A stretch of 36,917 nt of DNA from IMG/VR virus record IMGVR_UViG_3300013120_000025, positions 1-36,917 of that record, one strand, 5' to 3'. Shown one piece after another: positions 13,576-21,706 of this stretch. The translations under genes were made by a program, and so were the position numbers. The stretch's first letter is position 1; every line of letters begins with the position of its first letter. This DNA comes from a virus. The notes below the pieces were generated by a model. The model was given only the letters and a program-made list of their open reading frames with translations. It was not told where the DNA came from and searched no databases.

Positions 13576-14097
13576 CTATACTTTCACCGTTGTGTGGATT
13601 TTCTTGGCAAGGGCTTTCGACTCTGAAGTGATCGCTGCATCGTAAGCAGCGATCACTTCAGATGTGTGGATTTTCTTGGCAAGGGCTTTCGACATGACAT
13701 CCGCACCACTCGGATCTTGCCCTGGTGCAATCCATGATCTATGGTATTTCTTAGACACCTCAATCCCATCATCATAAATGCGAGTGATGCGTCGGATCGA
13801 TATTCGTCCCAAATCGTCCAGGGTGCGATCGTAAGTGACGACTTCTTCAATCCCCTCGCCCACAGGCTCTTGATGCTCAATAGTAAAATCAGCCAGCACC
13901 TTCTCGTCAGTGATCGCGGCGACAATATCCTTTGACACATCATCCCATCCGACCATGTTTGAGGTGTCTGCTGGCGTCATAGGGTCGCCGTATTTCTGGC
14001 TTATCACTTCGTCGCCTTCCGTATATTCAGTGAGTAAGCGCACTTGGATGTGTCCATTCTCCGTGACTGAGTGGTGAAATTTTTGTTGTTTGTTCAT
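13576..14097 (-). CDS. Tail-associated protein with duplicated domain and repeat-expanded C-terminus
   Basis: The 173-aa protein contains two related segments. The first is ENGHIQVRLLTEYTEGDEVI plus SQKYGDPMTPAD (residues ~13-45). The second is DLGRISIRRITRIYDDGIEV plus SKKYHRSWIAPGQD (~95-128). The second matches a family commonly encoded next to tail fibres, which usually ends shortly after an EVIAAY helix. Here the end is extended by a duplicated SKALAKKIHT motif. GGGGGGGCG precedes the ATG at 14097. The role is probably structural in the tail tip. Function is not known. Confidence 0.6.
   Translation of the reverse strand: MNKQQKFHHSVTENGHIQVRLLTEYTEGDEVISQKYGDPMTPADTSNMVGWDDVSKDIVAAITDEKVLADFTIEHQEPVGEGIEEVVTYDRTLDDLGRISIRRITRIYDDGIEVSKKYHRSWIAPGQDPSGADVMSKALAKKIHTSEVIAAYDAAITSESKALAKKIHTTVKV
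13591..13693. repeat. 31-bp direct repeats flanking a perfect 17-bp inverted repeat
   Basis: The 31-base sequence beginning TGTGTGGATTTTCTTGGCAA occurs at 13591-13621 and 13663-13693 without mismatch. Between them TCTGAAGTGATCGCTGC (13622-13638) and GCAGCGATCACTTCAGA (13646-13662) are perfect inverted copies with a 7-base loop. The whole array stays in frame at the C-terminus of the tail protein. Confidence 0.95.
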
Positions 14098-14116
14098 CGC
14101 CCCCCCTTTTTATGTC

Positions 14117-15142
14117 CTAGTCAGTCATATAGACGCCAGAAAGGACAAGTTCCGAATCGTTGGCCCAATCTGCGTCAGTTATATTTGTTCGGACACCGGC
14201 ATTCGTGATCTCGTGCATGATGACTGTCGTTGTATTTTTGTTTGAGAAACCAATCGGATAATCAGCGAATGAGATCTTGTCCGGCCATATCATTAGAGGA
14301 ACACTTGACCCCCACGCATCAGCGAGCGTAAACGGCAAATCCTTTACTTCAGCATTGCCGTTTGATGACCCCTTAGAAGTTAGCTGGAGGACAGAAGATA
14401 TTGTCACGGCATTCCCCACCTTTGTATAGAATCCGGCTTGCTGAGAATAGGTGATACCAACCTTGGCACCACCAAACTGTAGGTCAGGAGTCCAGCTACC
14501 CTCTTCATAGTCATCGAGGGTATTTGCATCTGCGCTTGGAACTGCTGTGGCAGGAAAGGCTATCTGCCCTCCATCTAAAGCGACCGTCCCGACATTCGTT
14601 AAGTTCTGATCGGCAAAGTCAAAAGCGGCCCCTGCCTGCCCCGATAGAAGGGCCATAACTTGAGCTGGTGTTAGATCGTCAATGTTTCCCGCCGTGATCC
14701 TGCCAACAAGCCTCTGCTCTGCAACCGTTACCGCTGCGGGGGTATCATCTGTATTCGCCGCAAGGATCGTGTTAGCATCAAACAGTGTCTTGCTTACCTT
14801 ATCTGAGAATAACAGCGCGATCTCATCAACCGCGCACACCAACTCAACAACACAGCCAATCGGGAATTCGTAAGCCTCATCACCGACACTGACGTTCTTC
14901 GCCAAGGCGTAGTCAGTCGCACCGCCACCCATCGTCAGCACGTGGGTCGCCTTGCTCGTGTAAATGACAAGACACCACTTTGTTTCATCTGCATTGTAGA
15001 TGTAGATAACATGGCCTAGCGGAGTCGGGCTAGGAAACAGAGTCCCATCAACTAGCGTAATAGTGGTATCCGTTCCCCGCGTGTAGCTCGCCGCCAATGT
15101 GCTCTGGCACTGATTCACGCTAGGCGCAGCAATGGTCGTCAT
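14117..15142 (-). CDS. Tail fibre/receptor-binding protein candidate (341 aa)
   Basis: The first ~110 residues form a beta-rich N-terminal domain (TLAASYTRGTDTTITLVDGT onward) of a type that attaches fibres to the tail. Residues ~115-200 form a linker with a helical stretch (GNIDDLTPAQVMALL). From residue ~205, ADANTLDDYEEGSWTPDLQF is the widespread phage fibre C-terminal motif, followed by GFYTKVGNAVTISSVLQLTS. That C-terminal beta domain is usually the exposed adhesin part. ATGGAGGTGAGAG precedes the ATG. This is the best candidate for the primary receptor-binding fibre. Confidence 0.75.
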   Translation of the reverse strand: MTTIAAPSVNQCQSTLAASYTRGTDTTITLVDGTLFPSPTPLGHVIYIYNADETKWCLVIYTSKATHVLTMGGGATDYALAKNVSVGDEAYEFPIGCVVELVCAVDEIALLFSDKVSKTLFDANTILAANTDDTPAAVTVAEQRLVGRITAGNIDDLTPAQVMALLSGQAGAAFDFADQNLTNVGTVALDGGQIAFPATAVPSADANTLDDYEEGSWTPDLQFGGAKVGITYSQQAGFYTKVGNAVTISSVLQLTSKGSSNGNAEVKDLPFTLADAWGSSVPLMIWPDKISFADYPIGFSNKNTTTVIMHEITNAGVRTNITDADWANDSELVLSGVYMTD

Positions 15143-15157
15143 CTCTCACCTCCATGA

Positions 15158-15181
15158 GCGGGACCCTGAATAGAATCCCGC
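15158..15181. other. Short intergenic hairpin
   Basis: GCGGGA (15158-15163) pairs with TCCCGC (15176-15181) around a 12-base loop in the 49-base gap before the fibre gene. No T-tract follows, so termination is unlikely. Confidence 0.35.
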
Positions 15182-15191
15182 GACCGCTACC

Positions 15192-15608
15192 CTATAGTAT
15201 GTCCGGATCGAACTTGACAGTGATCGTGAAGTCAATCGAGTTGCCGACTACCAGATTAATCGCGTCAAACGTCGCCCGCATGAACATCGTATCACCCGTA
15301 GGCGGTTCGGTTTCATCGTACGCATTGAACAATCCAACTTCGGTAATCGCCGCACCTGCTGTTGCTTTTGTGATCAACGCACCGGCAACAACTGAGTCAT
15401 CTGTCAAGGTCGTGGTGGCAACTGCGTAATCATCGTTCACGCGCGCTTCGTTACAACCCGTTTTCGTTTCAAGGTCCGTATTGCCCACAACAGGCGGTGT
15501 AGTTCCAACGCCCCACTGTGCCCACTTCGGCGCAATAGCCGCCAATGCTACCAACGCCGTTGTAATCAAAGTCAATCCTGCTGTCGTTACAATTGCAACA
15601 TCAGCCAT
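15192..15608 (-). CDS. Phage tail structural protein (138 aa)
   Basis: The protein opens with a small hydrophobic helix (TTAGLTLITTALVALAAIAP), then WAQWGVGTTPPVVGNTDLET, a motif common in minor tail proteins. A beta-rich half follows (AVATTTLTDDSVVAGALITK; SIDFTITVKFDPDIL). AAGGAGATGAAAC precedes the ATG at 15608, which overlaps the upstream gene by 8 bp. It sits between the tail-completion gene and the fibre, so it is probably part of the tail tip. The specific function is unknown. Confidence 0.65.
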   Translation of the reverse strand: MADVAIVTTAGLTLITTALVALAAIAPKWAQWGVGTTPPVVGNTDLETKTGCNEARVNDDYAVATTTLTDDSVVAGALITKATAGAAITEVGLFNAYDETEPPTGDTMFMRATFDAINLVVGNSIDFTITVKFDPDIL

Positions 15609-15831
15609 GTTTCATCTCCTTTCCTTCTATCCTCTTGCGGCGGGCTTTCAATTCCGCCAGCTTCCTCTGCGTCTTACGCGCCTCTGCCTTCGTCCGCGGT
15701 CCTACTATCGTTCCGAGATCAGCCAACAACTCACCCGTACCGTTCGGGCCAGAATATACTTTCGCCGTTATCAGCGTAACTGCACCAGCACCGGCTACAA
15801 TCCCATCCCCAGCCTTTTCCATCTCCGGCAT
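15601..15831 (-). CDS. Small hypothetical tail-region protein (76 aa)
   Basis: The 76-aa product starts MPEMEKAGDGIVAGAGAVTL. It has a short beta region (ITAKVYSGPNGTGELLADLG), then a strongly basic helix (RTKAEARKTQRKLAELKARR). AGAGGAGGTATAGG precedes the ATG one base after the upstream stop, and the end overlaps the next gene by 8 bp. No family is recognised. Close coupling makes it a real tail-operon gene. Confidence 0.6.
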   Translation of the reverse strand: MPEMEKAGDGIVAGAGAVTLITAKVYSGPNGTGELLADLGTIVGPRTKAEARKTQRKLAELKARRKRIEGKEMKHG

Positions 15832-15832
15832 C

Positions 15833-16204
15833 CTATACCTCCTCTAAGATAAACGTGGCCCCTTTCCAGAGCCATTGATCCATCGCCAGCAAGCGCGTCC
15901 TCTTGAACGGCTTGAAGACTACCGTGTATTCGTCAATCGAATCATCATCACGCTCTACCTTGAAGTTGAGCGTCGAGCCTCGATTGTATTCCGTCATCAG
16001 ATTGTCAAGCGTCGTTTGATTCATCACCGAGTACGTCAGCTTGAAGCGTTTTTTCGTGGCTATCCTATCCATCACAAGGTCGCCGTTTGCCACTCGGCCC
16101 CTTCGTTCGATAACGTAATCCTCTTCCAGCAAGGCACTCCACCCTGACTCGAATAGCGTTTCTGAGTCTTCAACGCCTAGCCACAATCTGCCGGCAACGC
16201 TCAT
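15833..16204 (-). CDS. Distal tail-like minor tail protein (123 aa)
   Basis: The protein has a beta-rich layout (LWLGVEDSETLFESGWSALL; then RGRVANGDLVMDRIATKKRF; then YTVVFKPFKRTRLLA, ending ATFILEEV). The middle motif, in which an object is stripped to GDL-x-RD/MDRI and followed by K-x-x-F-K-x-T-Y, is typical of small proteins that cap the tail tube after the tape measure. Its ATG at 16204 overlaps the tape-measure stop by four bases. Assembly at the distal tail is inferred from position and fold pattern. Confidence 0.6.
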   Translation of the reverse strand: MSVAGRLWLGVEDSETLFESGWSALLEEDYVIERRGRVANGDLVMDRIATKKRFKLTYSVMNQTTLDNLMTEYNRGSTLNFKVERDDDSIDEYTVVFKPFKRTRLLAMDQWLWKGATFILEEV

Positions 16205-18972
16205 AGTGTGCCTCCTCGCCGTTCGTCCTCTGCCTGTAGTGGCTCATAGAGCGCCTGAGCAAGTCGTGTCAAGAGATCCGGCGCTGATCCTGTACTCCGT
16301 TTCTCTCCCGCGATTTCCGCCATGGCATCGTATGTCCCCGCATAGACCGCCTCGCCCATGAGTTCGTAATCAAGTGCGCCCGCTGCCCTCTCTTCTGGCG
16401 TTAGAACTTCCTCGCCGCCGTGAACGATTGCCATTTGAGGCGCACCGATTGGGCCGGGTACAACGCCGCCTAGTGCATAAGACGGTGCCACTTCCGCATT
16501 CCTTATGTCGAAGAAAGGAATCAGACTGATCAGTTCTCTAATAGATTCATCCAATTGTTGCCCAAATTGGTGCGTCTTTGCTGGATCTGTTTGTCCATAG
16601 GCCAGTGGAGCGAGAAATGCAAGTGCAGGCGATAGGCTAATTCCGGCTCCAATTCCAGCCAATGCGGTGTTGGCTGACTCAGCCGCAAGTTCTGATTCAA
16701 ATGCGATGTTCCATATTTGATCAATCGCCCACTCTGCGGCCTTGTCCAGGCCGGATTGGATAATGGCATTCGCCATATCCTTGAAACCTTCCTCTATGAT
16801 GTCTTGCATCCTTCGTTGATGATCTTCTTCTGCGTCTTCTGTTTTTCGATGGAACGTAGCAAAATCCCATAGCATATCCGCGACTGTAGACGAAACAATG
16901 TCGCGATATGTTTCTCCCCACACCTTCACATCGTCAGTGCTGTCCTCTAATGTAATACCAAGCTTTTCATAAAGCGCTATGAGTTCCAACAGCCTCACGG
17001 ATACATCTTTACTCTGGCCTATAACTGCTTCCTCAGCCGCGATCAGCTTTGCATACTCCGAGCGAATCTTTTCTACAACAACGATATAATCTAAGCTTCC
17101 CTTTTCGGTATTATCTAATTCAGCTCTTAGGTCTTCTAGCGCCTTCTCAGCGGCTTCAATCTCAACCGTCGTGAAAGCAGCCACCATGTCTTCGATGTCT
17201 TTCGTCGTATCTTCAATCTCATCGCCGACGGTTTCTGCTGTCTCGGATAACCCAAGCCATGTATTGATTAGCTTTTGAGCACCTTCATCGTTTTCAGCAA
17301 GAGCTTCTAGCAAAGCAAGAATCGCAATTTTCGCTTCGATGGCCGCCTCTCCAACGGGCACATCCTTCATCTCTTCGCCAATGCGAATGAGTCCAGCAAC
17401 AATTGCCTTATAAGTGTCTTCGGATAATTGCCCCACATTAAGCAACTCAGCCGCCGCCGTAGAAACAGCATTGATATAGATAGATACTGTCTTTTCGGCG
17501 TCGCCCACTAATCCTGGTATTATACTGAGAGAGAGGGAAAGGGATGCTAACGCAAGATCCAATTCCGACGTTTTATTAGCAACCTTATCTAACCCATCTT
17601 TCAAAGCAGCAGCAGCAACTTCCGCATTGAGCATCTCTTTTGCAGAACTTTCAACTCCAATGATGAAAAGAGCGATACCCCCAGTCAGTAATCCAATAGA
17701 CGCGCTGAGAGGATCAATCGCGAAGCGAACCGCAGCGAATCCTATTGCTATAGTAATCAAGGCGGACTTGACTGCGCTTGCGTTTCTCTGTAACCATTCG
17801 AGCCCCGCAATAAGGCCATCGAAGATTGATTTGATGGCACTTCCAATTCCCTCTCGGTTTTCCTCCAACCAGTACAACAAGTCCTTCAGGTTTTCAGTGA
17901 GGTCTTTTCCGATATCTACCCTGAGGGTTTCCCACCACACAGCAAGCTCATTGAGTTGAAATTGGATACCCGTTGCCATCTCCTCATAGGCCGCATCCGC
18001 CGCACCGGCAGAGTTTGCCATCTCGTCTAGGATCTCGCGCAGGTTGCCTAGTGATACGCCGGACAGATTGAGCAATCCTTGTTGTGCCTGAATATTGGTG
18101 GTTAACTCGGCTATACTAATCCCCGCTTTGTCGGCAGCTCCCTGCAAGATTTCCACGATGTCTGCGATGTCTCCACCGGCTTCGAGATATGCAGGGAAGG
18201 ACATGCCAGCAGCCTCAACGAATACCTTGTTGAGTTCCTTGCCCTCGAATGCAACCTCATTCAACAGCGAACGAATCTGTGTCATGCCAACGCGCATCGG
18301 GACACCGCTCAATGTGATTTGTGCAGCCGCTGCTGCTACGTTGTGGAATTCAAGGCCAAGTTTTGCAGCTAGTGGAGCAGCCTGGAACAGGCGGGCAGCC
18401 AATTCGTCAAAGGTTGTCTTGCCTTCCTTGACGGTAGTGAACATGATATCCGCAGCTTCTTGCGCGGAAATAACTTCAGAGCCGTAGGCATTCACCACTG
18501 TCGTCAAACCATCGACTGCTACTTCTAGTTCCGTTACTCCACCGATAGCAGCCTTGCCCGCAATCTCCATGAACTCAAAGACGTTCTCTTTCGGAATGCC
18601 TGCGCTGATTGCTTGATACAGAGCTGGAATGACTTTGGTAGGCAGGACAGCAATCTCTTTAGAGAGCGCCTTTACATCCTTCGTCATTTCCTGTCTGGCT
18701 TGAGTAGACAGCTCAGGCATCAACGTGAATACTTCCCTCATGCCCGTGTCGAATTCTACAAAGGTCTTGACAGCGGAAACACCAAAGGCAACAACGGCAG
18801 CAGTGGCCGCAAGCGCAGCGGCCTTAGCATACTTCGTGACAGACGCAGACATCTTGCCGACAGTCTTGTCGAAGGTCGAGACTTTCTTTGTCGCCCCGTC
18901 CATCTTGCGGTCGAAGTCTTTCATGTCGCCCAATAGGGCAACTGCCATAGAACCTACGTTACCTAGTGCCAT
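16201..18972 (-). CDS. Tail tape measure protein (TP901-type)
   Basis: The 923-aa protein is the largest head-tail gene after the hub. Residues 1-60 contain a helical start (MAVALLGDMKDFDRKMDGAT). Residues ~60-330 match the TP901/PhageMin_Tail core, with FDTGMREVFTLMPELSTQAR, LYQAISAGIPKENVFEF and a TTVKEGKTTFDELAARLFQA segment. A membrane-like stretch lies near 390-450 (ALITIAIGFAAVRFAIDPLS), and long coiled coils follow. The C-terminus has VHGGEEVLTPEE. It sets tail length and is ejected ahead of DNA. At ~0.15 nm per residue it predicts a tail of about 140 nm. GGGGAGG precedes the ATG. Confidence 0.93.
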   Translation of the reverse strand: MALGNVGSMAVALLGDMKDFDRKMDGATKKVSTFDKTVGKMSASVTKYAKAAALAATAAVVAFGVSAVKTFVEFDTGMREVFTLMPELSTQARQEMTKDVKALSKEIAVLPTKVIPALYQAISAGIPKENVFEFMEIAGKAAIGGVTELEVAVDGLTTVVNAYGSEVISAQEAADIMFTTVKEGKTTFDELAARLFQAAPLAAKLGLEFHNVAAAAAQITLSGVPMRVGMTQIRSLLNEVAFEGKELNKVFVEAAGMSFPAYLEAGGDIADIVEILQGAADKAGISIAELTTNIQAQQGLLNLSGVSLGNLREILDEMANSAGAADAAYEEMATGIQFQLNELAVWWETLRVDIGKDLTENLKDLLYWLEENREGIGSAIKSIFDGLIAGLEWLQRNASAVKSALITIAIGFAAVRFAIDPLSASIGLLTGGIALFIIGVESSAKEMLNAEVAAAALKDGLDKVANKTSELDLALASLSLSLSIIPGLVGDAEKTVSIYINAVSTAAAELLNVGQLSEDTYKAIVAGLIRIGEEMKDVPVGEAAIEAKIAILALLEALAENDEGAQKLINTWLGLSETAETVGDEIEDTTKDIEDMVAAFTTVEIEAAEKALEDLRAELDNTEKGSLDYIVVVEKIRSEYAKLIAAEEAVIGQSKDVSVRLLELIALYEKLGITLEDSTDDVKVWGETYRDIVSSTVADMLWDFATFHRKTEDAEEDHQRRMQDIIEEGFKDMANAIIQSGLDKAAEWAIDQIWNIAFESELAAESANTALAGIGAGISLSPALAFLAPLAYGQTDPAKTHQFGQQLDESIRELISLIPFFDIRNAEVAPSYALGGVVPGPIGAPQMAIVHGGEEVLTPEERAAGALDYELMGEAVYAGTYDAMAEIAGEKRSTGSAPDLLTRLAQALYEPLQAEDERRGGTL

Positions 18973-18991
18973 CCATCACCTCCCCTCCCCC

Positions 18992-19605
18992 TTAAACTGA
19001 CACGCTCCCTGATCCGTACAGAGCGCGGATAGCCGCCTTGTCTGGCGAGTCTCCGCCCTTGACAAACTTTGCTTCTGGATCAACGCCTCTCAATCTGTTC
19101 TGTAACGCCCAAGCCTGTGTCCACCACCATACGAGTTGCTCTACATTCATTCCCCACATAACAACTCGCGGCTCCCAGTGCATCAAGCCTGTTGTCTCCC
19201 CGACGAGTCGGCCTAATCGGATGTAGTCTCGCCGGTTTTTGCGTTTCCCTCTTCAAGGAACTCCTCGGCCTTGTCGGTCATCGGCTGAAGGACGAACTTC
19301 ATAAAGGCTGAGAACTTAGCCATATTCAGATGCTTCATGAGGAAGTCCGGCGTAAGTTTCGGATTGCTCACAATACAGACATCCGAAACAAGCTGGAATA
19401 GATGCCTGAGTTCTGCGTCCGAATCCTTCTCAGCCGCAGCCAGCATATCGGCCTTGCTCATGTCTTGCCGTTTTGCCATTGCCAATGTCACGGCTACGGG
19501 AATAACGGAAACGTCAACCACTTCACCGCCCACTCGTGCCAATCGCGGTTCGATGACCAGTGCGTCGAAATCGTAGATGCCCTGTGAATCCTGCTTTGCT
19601 CTCAT
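18992..19605 (-). CDS. Tail assembly chaperone GT (made by -1 frameshift)
   Basis: A ribosome that slips back one base at G GGA AAC (19249-19243) leaves the G frame. It then reads RKNRRDYIRLGRLVGETTG and the rest of the downstream open frame to the stop at 18992, giving 204 aa in all. RRDYIRLGRL is the typical start of the T part in such chaperones, and NVEQLVWWWTQAWALQ continues it. GT binds the tape measure and recruits tube subunits but is absent from virions, as established for phage lambda. The open frame downstream lacks a convincing start of its own. Confidence 0.85.
19213..19605 (-). CDS. Tail assembly chaperone G
   Basis: The 130-aa protein starts at 19605 behind AGGAGGCTTCA. It has the layout of lambda gpG-like chaperones: a short beta start (GIYDFDALVIEP), then a helical domain with PVAVTLAMAKRQDMSKADML and HLFQLVSDVCIVSNPKLTPD, and a disordered acidic tail (EEGNAKTGETTSD) over the slip site. 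It lies between the tail tube and the tape measure, the standard place. Most ribosomes end at the TAG at 19215-19213, giving G in excess of GT. Confidence 0.85.
   Translation of the reverse strand: MRAKQDSQGIYDFDALVIEPRLARVGGEVVDVSVIPVAVTLAMAKRQDMSKADMLAAAEKDSDAELRHLFQLVSDVCIVSNPKLTPDFLMKHLNMAKFSAFMKFVLQPMTDKAEEFLEEGNAKTGETTSD
19243..19249 (-). promoter_or_regulatory. Programmed -1 frameshift site G GGA AAC
   Basis: The heptamer is in the correct phase (GAG GGA AAC in the G frame). It fits X XXY YYZ and differs from the lambda site G GGA AAG by the last base. It lies 28-34 bases before the zero-frame stop. I saw no strong stem directly downstream. Confidence 0.88.
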
Positions 19606-19650
19606 TGAAGCCTCCTAATTGGGGCGAGGTTTCCCCCGCCCCGTTACGTG

Positions 19651-20694
19651 CTAGTCTGTGTCTTGCGTGTCGGTGATCCCGAATAGCTGTTCACCGCTAG
19701 TTCTCGTGCTGTCAATCTTCCCTATCAACGTGATGGGACATGGCACAGGATTCCGGTCATCATCTGCCGGGAAGTCCAGGCTTAACCCATCTCCGATATA
19801 CGCCTTATACACCAGCATGATCCACGTCTTGTCATTGACGTCGGTGTTGGTCAGTCGAACGATTCTTGCCGTCTTGGAAGTTGCCCCACCCGACGTATAG
19901 GTTCGGGAAGTCAGTGGCGTGTAGGTGTAGTTTGCGTACACCGTCGCGCCTGTTGCGATTCCGCCGCGAGTTATCGTAACCGTATCGCCTTCAACTTCGT
20001 CGACAAGCGTTTCCGAAACAGTGATTGTTCCAGCTACCGCCGCCGTGACTGTCTTGACGCCATTGTTTGCCGCATCCGTGAATCCAGACACGGTGATGTG
20101 ATCGCCGATTGCAGGCAGCGCATCCCACGCGCCTGCACTTAGGAAATACTTGCTTGTGTCAGTGACTGCGATCTTCACCGATGCCGTCTCAATCGAGGTC
20201 GCATAAGCCCGCGCAATCGTCGTGTAACCATCGGGTCTTGTGACTACAACATAGTCGCAATCCCGAACGTAGGTAACTACCGCCGTCGCTGCATCATCGA
20301 CTGAGATGCTTGCCACTTCGGACCCGTCACCGTTCTTGTGTTCCAATTCGGTTGCGTCGTAGTCGGTCAACACGATTGCTTCGTCAGTAATAGCTACAGG
20401 GTCAGTCGTTACCGTGTCCGCTGTACCAATCCCCGCGAAGGCAATCCCTAGATTGGCAACGTTGATCTCTTGCCATATTCCGTTAATTGTCACGATGTGA
20501 TCCGTGATACCCTCTTCGATAATCCCCGCGTTGTCGGATTTCACGATTACATCTGTCCAAGATTCCTTGAACGACGCATCTACCAACGCGCCAACGTCCG
20601 TGTACCCTCCACCATACGGACCGATCTCAAACTTCACCGATCCGATTCGGATAGTCTTGCTATCCTGTATGTCTGTCTGTTGCTTGTAGGCCAT
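19651..20694 (-). CDS. Major tail tube protein with inserted or appended beta domains
   Basis: The 347-aa protein begins MAYKQQTDIQDSKTIRIGSV and continues FEIGPYGGGYTDVGALVDAS, as in tube subunits. The C-terminus (TWIMLVYKAYIGDGLSLDFP; LIGKIDSTRTSGEQLFG) closes the fold. Tail tube proteins of this type are usually ~150-220 aa. Here residues ~100-270 hold an extra beta region (AVTDTSKYFLSAGAWDALPA, GDHITVSGFTDAANNGVKTV), likely an Ig-like or EF-Tu-like surface domain. GGAGGAATGAG precedes the ATG. Position before G/GT and the tape measure supports the call. Confidence 0.85.
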   Translation of the reverse strand: MAYKQQTDIQDSKTIRIGSVKFEIGPYGGGYTDVGALVDASFKESWTDVIVKSDNAGIIEEGITDHIVTINGIWQEINVANLGIAFAGIGTADTVTTDPVAITDEAIVLTDYDATELEHKNGDGSEVASISVDDAATAVVTYVRDCDYVVVTRPDGYTTIARAYATSIETASVKIAVTDTSKYFLSAGAWDALPAIGDHITVSGFTDAANNGVKTVTAAVAGTITVSETLVDEVEGDTVTITRGGIATGATVYANYTYTPLTSRTYTSGGATSKTARIVRLTNTDVNDKTWIMLVYKAYIGDGLSLDFPADDDRNPVPCPITLIGKIDSTRTSGEQLFGITDTQDTD

Positions 20695-20695
20695 C

Positions 20696-21070
20696 TCATT
20701 CCTCCCAGTAATTCACTTTATAGTCTGCCGGGAATGTCTCCCGCCCTGTCTCTGGATCGTAGACGTGAGTGTCGTTCAGAAAGACAATCCCCGTCACCGT
20801 CATTCCCGCGACTACCCCCTTGTACCTCTGAAGGCATTGTCTTATCGCCGTCGCTAAGTCCTCTCCTGCTTCGTAAGTATCAGCCCATGCCGTCACCTGC
20901 ATTCGCGGATGGGCATAATCTAGAACGTCATCCTGATTCCCACTCACCTTCTTGATCGTGATCCACGGGCCAGAAACACCCTGCGGCGCGCGCGGCTTAA
21001 TCGTGGTCGTGATCGCGGCCACGTCTTCGTCTGCCAGTAAGAGGGTTCGTATCGTCACGAATGGGCTCAT
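20696..21070 (-). CDS. Tail terminator/completion protein
   Basis: The start chosen is the ATG at 21070 that overlaps the upstream stop (ATGA), giving 124 aa. A second in-frame ATG at 21082 adds four residues. The pattern FVTIRTLLLADEDVAAITTT, then GPWITIKKVSG, RMQVTAWADTYEAGEDLATA and a closing FLNDTHVYDPETG fits the phage tail-completion family (DUF3168/gpU-like). These proteins cap the tail end that joins the head. The gene sits between the HK97-gp10-like gene and the tail tube, the expected position. Confidence 0.8.
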   Translation of the reverse strand: MSPFVTIRTLLLADEDVAAITTTIKPRAPQGVSGPWITIKKVSGNQDDVLDYAHPRMQVTAWADTYEAGEDLATAIRQCLQRYKGVVAGMTVTGIVFLNDTHVYDPETGRETFPADYKVNYWEE

Positions 21071-21513
21071 GTTGCCGTCCATTTCTTGACCAACATCTGG
21101 ACCGCTCGCTTCACTTCGTCATTGACTTCTTTCCGGTTGTTATCCAGCGCCGGTCTAAGGTGAGGCTTGTGCAAGAATTCCTGCGGCGGAGCATAGACAA
21201 CATCGGTCCCGACTAGGATCTCTGCCTTGCCTCTCGTCTTCAATGAGTTTGCCACTTGAGATACCGCGCTCATATCCACAGGCTGGTATGCCCCGTCAGT
21301 CGCCTGTGGTTTCGTGATGTCTCGTGTCTTCGTCCCGATGTGATACGACCGTCTCAGGTTTCCGGTGAGGTAGGGCGCATTCTCTTTCGCGTCATTCGAC
21401 ACAGGAAACGCACCGGCAAGCAGAGCCGCACCAAAGCCCTTGTACATCTCGGCTTTGATCTTCTCAAACTTCGCCATTAGCTTGTCTGCGCCCTTCACTT
21501 CCATCCTAATCAT
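21067..21513 (-). CDS. HK97 gp10-like head-tail/tail completion protein
   Basis: The 148-aa protein has the HK97-gp10 pattern: MEVKGADKLMAKFEKIKAEM at the start, then AKENAPYLTGNLRRSYHIGT. The second half has ILVGTDVVYAPPQEFLHKPH and LRPALDNNRKEVND. These small proteins belong to the neck/tail connection of siphoviruses. The start site is weak (GAGAGAGGGCGGTCACTAGAC before ATG). An ATG at 21504 is an alternative. It overlaps the completion protein by four bases. Confidence 0.85.
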   Translation of the reverse strand: MIRMEVKGADKLMAKFEKIKAEMYKGFGAALLAGAFPVSNDAKENAPYLTGNLRRSYHIGTKTRDITKPQATDGAYQPVDMSAVSQVANSLKTRGKAEILVGTDVVYAPPQEFLHKPHLRPALDNNRKEVNDEVKRAVQMLVKKWTAT

Positions 21514-21532
21514 GTCTAGTGACCGCCCTCTC

Positions 21533-21706
21533 TCAAGTTCTGTTACGCAGCCTCAACGAATCCATCATCAGTAATCGGCTGCCATTCGACATGCCAATGG
21601 ATAGCCCCGCCGAGACATACAGCAGGGCTTCGGTCGCAATGTCGTCCTTCAGGAGGAAACTCCCCGCAGGAGCACTCGAGACAAAGCTCGTCATATTGCT
21701 GTCCAT
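21533..21706 (-). CDS. Small hypothetical connector-region protein (57 aa)
   Basis: The ATG at 21706 shares a base with the upstream stop (TAATG), with GAGGTG eight bases before. The 57-aa product begins MDSNMTSFVSSAPAGSFLLK. It has a short beta-rich core (ATEALLYVSAGLSIGM) and a basic tail. No family is recognised. Its position among connector genes suggests a minor head-tail protein. Confidence 0.55.
   Translation of the reverse strand: MDSNMTSFVSSAPAGSFLLKDDIATEALLYVSAGLSIGMSNGSRLLMMDSLRLRNRT

Noticed and set aside
13072-13626. Plus-strand 184-codon repetitive frame
   Set aside because: Its repeats are the reverse complement of the hub repeats, so the periodicity is inherited. No start signal.
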